Source: Proteiniclasticum sp.
GTDB lineage: Bacteria > Bacillota > Clostridia > Clostridiales > Clostridiaceae
DNA: 9,153 nt
Assembly: GCF_003514505.1 (NCBI RefSeq)
Contig: NZ_DOPX01000020.1
Location: forward strand, 1 to 9,153
Direction: 5' to 3'
Shown here piece after piece: positions 6,822-9,153 of the stretch. Each line of letters begins with the position of its first letter. The first letter of the stretch is position 1. The notes below the pieces were generated by a model, which was not told the DNA's origin, ran no database searches, and was given only the letters and a program-made list of their open reading frames with translations. The position numbers and the translations under genes were made by a program.

Positions 6822-8678
6822 ATGGAAAAGAATGGAAAAGGACCACAGAATCTCGATCAGATGCCAAAGTTCGGACGCTTTGGCGGCGGTGCAAACCGTT
6901 TTGTTCCATCTGAAAAACCAAGAGAATACAAGAAAACCCTCCAGCGGCTTCTGGCGCTTTTCAGAAGATACAGAAAGGCGCTCCTGGGCGCAACGGTCCT
7001 AACTCTTCTGGCGTCGTCCTTCTCTTTGGTGGTTCCACTTTATATCGGAAGAGCCATCAATGCTTACGATCTGGAAAAAAACCTCGTGGACACGTCTCTT
7101 CTCCAGAGAATGATTCTATATCTTCTGTTCTGCTATGTCATGGTTTGGCTGCTTCAGACTGTGAATGGGGTGCTCATGGCGAAGGTGACTCAGCGTCTGG
7201 TGAAGGATCTGAGGGAGAGTTTCTTCAGGAAGCTTCAGAGAATCCCGCTGATCTTCTATGACAGAAGACCCCATGGTGATACCATGAGCCGTATGACCAA
7301 TGATGTGGACAATATCAGCGGATCCATTGCGCAGACCACCACAGAGCTCATCGCATCCCTCTTCACCTTGGTGGGCTCCCTCATCATGATGCTTTCATTA
7401 GATTTCTTGCTGACGCTTCTTGCGCTCATCGCCGTTCCGCTGTTTATAATCCTGACAAAAATTATCTCGAAAAGAAGCAGAACTTACTTCATGCAGCGGC
7501 AAAGAGCGCTGGGAGATCTCAGCGGGATTGTAGAGGAGAGCATTACGGGCATGAAAATGGTGAAGGCTTTCAACAGGAAAGAAGAGACACTGAAAGAGTT
7601 CAGAAAGGTAAATGAAGATCTGGAAAAAGCTGCAACCAAAGCGCTGATCTGGGCAGGTTTTCTCATGCCTTTCATGGGAGTCATCAGCAATCTTTCTTTT
7701 GCACTCATTGCTTTTGCAGGTGGTCTTATGAGCGTGAATGGAACCATCAGTGTCGGCATTGTAGTGAGCTTTCTTACCTATTCCAAACAGTTCGGCAGAC
7801 CGCTCAACAACATCGCCGGTATGTTCACAAACATTCAGCAGGCGCTGGTGGGAGCGGAGAGAGTTTTTGAGATTCTGGATGAACAGGAAGAAGAGAAAGA
7901 TGGTAAAGATGCAGTGACCCTAAAGAATCCTAGAGGGGAAATCTCATTTCAGGACGTTTATTTTTCTTATGCCAAGGATAAACCGGTGCTTCAAAGGGTA
8001 AGCTTCAAGGTGCATCCAGGGGAAACCATTGCGCTGGTGGGAGAAACTGGGGCGGGAAAAACCACCATCGTGAACCTTATGACCCGGTTTTATGATCTGG
8101 AAAAAGGAGCCATCACCTTTGATGGAATGGATCTTAGAACCATTAAGAGAAGAAGTCTCATGGAGAATTTCTCGGTGGTGCTGCAAGATACCTTCCTGTT
8201 CACTGGTACCATCCGGGAAAACATCAGATATGCAAGACCTGAGGCCACCGATGAGGAAATTTATCATGCAGCCAGAGTGGCTCATGCGGAGGATTTTATT
8301 CTGAAGCTTCCTCAAGGTTATGATACGGAGGTTTCTGGCAGCACGGATACACTTTCCCAAGGGCAGAGGCAGCTATTGGCCATTTCGAGAGCGGTGCTTT
8401 CTGATGCACCTGTACTGATTCTGGATGAAGCCACCAGTTCTGTAGATACTAAAACCGAAAAAGAAATTCAGAAAGCCATGGTGAAGCTTCTGAAAAACAG
8501 GACAAGTGTCATCATTGCCCACAGACTTTCCACTATAAAAAGTGCGGACAGAATCTATGTCATCGGGGAAGGCAGGATCCTTGAGGAAGGACCACATGAG
8601 AAGCTGATGAGGATGAAGGGCCGATATTATGAGATGGTTGTGAGTCAGGTGGGAAATGGTGCAGTATCGGAAGAGTAG
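6822..8678 (+). CDS. Heterodimeric ABC exporter subunit with canonical ATPase site (TM288/BmrD type)
   Basis: A 618-residue half-transporter and the partner of the preceding gene, starting on the base after its stop codon. A polar, Gly-rich cytoplasmic N-terminal extension (about 1-40: MPKFGRFGGGANRF region) precedes six membrane helices (about 52-330) and an NBD (about 372-610). Seen: A-loop Tyr383, Walker A GETGAGKTT (407-415), Q-loop Gln455, signature LSQGQ (511-515), Walker B VLILDE with Asp535 and catalytic Glu536, D-loop SSVD (539-542) and switch His567 (IAHR). Its Walker A/B and His would complete the working ATP site with LSGGQ of the partner. Its own altered signature (LSQGQ, Gln for the first Gly) would face the partner's degenerate site. 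This reciprocal arrangement is characteristic of TM287/288, BmrCD and LmrCD. Drug or lipid-like substrates are typical of the family, but the actual cargo is unknown. A terminator follows at 8694. Confidence 0.93.
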   Translation: MEKNGKGPQNLDQMPKFGRFGGGANRFVPSEKPREYKKTLQRLLALFRRYRKALLGATVLTLLASSFSLVVPLYIGRAINAYDLEKNLVDTSLLQRMILYLLFCYVMVWLLQTVNGVLMAKVTQRLVKDLRESFFRKLQRIPLIFYDRRPHGDTMSRMTNDVDNISGSIAQTTTELIASLFTLVGSLIMMLSLDFLLTLLALIAVPLFIILTKIISKRSRTYFMQRQRALGDLSGIVEESITGMKMVKAFNRKEETLKEFRKVNEDLEKAATKALIWAGFLMPFMGVISNLSFALIAFAGGLMSVNGTISVGIVVSFLTYSKQFGRPLNNIAGMFTNIQQALVGAERVFEILDEQEEEKDGKDAVTLKNPRGEISFQDVYFSYAKDKPVLQRVSFKVHPGETIALVGETGAGKTTIVNLMTRFYDLEKGAITFDGMDLRTIKRRSLMENFSVVLQDTFLFTGTIRENIRYARPEATDEEIYHAARVAHAEDFILKLPQGYDTEVSGSTDTLSQGQRQLLAISRAVLSDAPVLILDEATSSVDTKTEKEIQKAMVKLLKNRTSVIIAHRLSTIKSADRIYVIGEGRILEEGPHEKLMRMKGRYYEMVVSQVGNGAVSEE

Positions 8679-8693
8679 AACATAAATTATAAG

Positions 8694-8735
8694 AAAGGAT
8701 CTCTCCACGTTTAAGTTCAAAGGGGGATCTTTTTC
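8694..8735 (+). terminator. Rho-independent terminator of the ABC exporter operon
   Basis: AAAGGATCTCTC (8694-8705) pairs with GGGGGATCTTTT (8722-8733) as a 12-bp stem with three G-T wobbles and a 16-nt loop, merging into a T-rich tail (8730-8739). It is 15 nt after the stop of the second exporter gene. Confidence 0.75.
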
Positions 8736-8759
8736 TTTTATCTCAGCATCTAAGGCGAC

Positions 8760-8788
8760 AAAAAAAGCAGCTGCTTACGCAACTGCTT
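8760..8788 (-). terminator. Rho-independent terminator of the zinc-ribbon gene, GNRA loop
   Basis: On the - strand AAGCAGTTGC and GCAGCTGCTT form a 10-bp stem (one T-G wobble) around a GTAA (GNRA) tetraloop, followed by a run of T from the A-tract 8760-8764. It begins 11 nt after the zinc-ribbon stop codon. Confidence 0.85.
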
Positions 8789-8799
8789 CATTTATTAGA

Positions 8800-8958
8800 C
8801 TATCTTCTGTTGAACTTTTCGTTCTTTCTTGCTCTTCTGCAATCAGGACATCTAACTGGTTCGTTTTCGAATCCCTTTTCCTTGTAGAATTCCTGCTCAC
8901 CTACGGTGAATACGAATTCGTTGTTGCAGTCTCTGCAAATGATCTTCTTGTCTTCCAT
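8800..8958 (-). CDS. Small zinc-ribbon protein, 52 residues
   Basis: A short gene read on the - strand from ATG (8956-8958) to TAG (8800-8802). The product has two CxxC knuckles, Cys8-RD-Cys11 and Cys37-PD-Cys40, separated by 25 residues, a typical four-Cys zinc ribbon. Between them is the conserved-looking stretch FVFTVGEQEFYKEKGF (15-30), followed by NEPVRCPDCR, and the protein ends in a basic tail (RRARKNEKFNRR). This fits the 'probable zinc-ribbon' family (zf-trcl, PF13451 by recollection), common in Clostridia and without a firm role; RNA, ribosome or protein contact is plausible from the basic tail. AAGGAGG (complement of 8967-8973) lies 8 nt upstream. Codons are strongly biased to AAC, GAA, TTC, AAG and AGA, which suggests high expression. 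It is monocistronic with its own promoter and terminator, convergent with the exporter. Confidence 0.85.
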   Translation of the reverse strand: MEDKKIICRDCNNEFVFTVGEQEFYKEKGFENEPVRCPDCRRARKNEKFNRR

Positions 8959-8976
8959 GTGTTTTTCCTCCTTAGA

Positions 8977-9036
8977 ACAGTTATACCTAAAATTCTCTGT
9001 CGCTAAGGCGAAATTGAAATCTGTGTAATTAACTGT
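8977..9036 (-). promoter_or_regulatory. Possible structured 5' leader of the zinc-ribbon gene
   Basis: In the leader of about 100 nt, ACAGTTA and TAACTGT (complements of 9030-9036 and 8977-8983) could form a closing stem around a smaller TCGC-CTTA-GCGA hairpin (9000-9011). The closing stem ends 3 nt before the SD, so folding could affect translation. I do not recognise a known riboswitch or leader class. Confidence 0.3.
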
Positions 9037-9065
9037 AAATTTGTTTTGCCGTTTCCGACTTGTTT

Positions 9066-9074
9066 AGTATAGCA
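9066..9074 (-). promoter_or_regulatory. Extended -10 promoter of the zinc-ribbon gene
   Basis: The - strand reads TGC-TATACT (complement of 9066-9074), a good extended -10. No convincing -35 is seen at 17 nt. Transcription would start near 9059, giving the roughly 100-nt leader. The remaining bases to 9153 are AT-rich and hold no gene that I can support. Confidence 0.5.
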
Positions 9075-9153
9075 CACCTTTAAATAAATAGATACCTTTT
9101 TTGAAAAATAGTTTTACCATAGTTTTATCAAGTTAATTGCAAAAGTAACTTCC

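Noticed and set aside
7944..8360. 138-codon open frame on the - strand inside the second ABC gene
   Set aside because: It is a shadow of the conserved Walker A to signature region on the + strand, with no translation signals of its own.
8750..9011. CTAAGGCGA present at 8750-8758 and 9003-9011, flanking the zinc-ribbon gene as direct repeats
   Set aside because: Nine bases only, with no extension and no target-site or transposon features. One copy is part of the leader hairpin; probably chance.

Overview
The window looks like a stretch of chromosome from a low-to-mid GC Firmicute, most likely an anaerobic amino-acid- or peptide-fermenting member of the Clostridia. The reasons are the strong AGGAGG-type ribosome binding sites, the frequent AGA codons, the extended -10 promoters, the DegV protein, the YfcC-type carrier, and a tiny CxxC/CxxC zinc-ribbon protein of a type common in Clostridia. 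No phage, transposon, CRISPR, tRNA or rRNA signal was seen, and coding density is ordinary.

Layout, left to right. (1) Positions 1-927, + strand: the 3' part of an ArsB/NhaD-like (ion transporter superfamily, SLC13-type) permease, cut by the window edge and closed by a UUCG-tetraloop terminator. (2) Positions 1062-3854, + strand: a two-gene operon with a 9-nt gap, made of a YfcC/DcuC-superfamily 12-TM carrier and an M20 (carboxypeptidase S-like) metallopeptidase. Uptake of a peptide or acylated amino acid followed by cytosolic hydrolysis is the natural reading. (3) Positions 3876-3910: a near-perfect hairpin acting as a bidirectional terminator between convergent genes. (4) Positions 3927-4880, - strand: a DegV/FakB-type fatty-acid-binding protein with its own promoter and a GAATGA/TCATTC palindrome in the leader. 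(5) Positions 5091-8678, + strand: two abutting genes (stop codon followed directly by the next ATG) for a heterodimeric type IV ABC exporter of the TM287/288, BmrCD and LmrCD type. One ATPase site is degenerate and one is canonical. The promoter is extended -10 and overlaps an 8-bp inverted repeat. (6) Positions 8800-8958, - strand: a 52-residue zinc-ribbon protein, convergent with the exporter. It has a strong promoter, a leader of about 100 nt that may fold, and a GNRA-loop terminator.

The first gene, the YfcC-M20 operon, degV, the exporter operon and the zinc-ribbon gene appear to be five independent transcription units. degV and the exporter are divergent and share a 210-bp intergenic region in which two separate palindromes sit near the two start points. 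This is the most regulation-rich part of the window. I see no clearly new multi-gene system. The observations most worth following are the two candidate operators in the degV/ABC intergenic region and the structured leader of the small zinc-ribbon gene.
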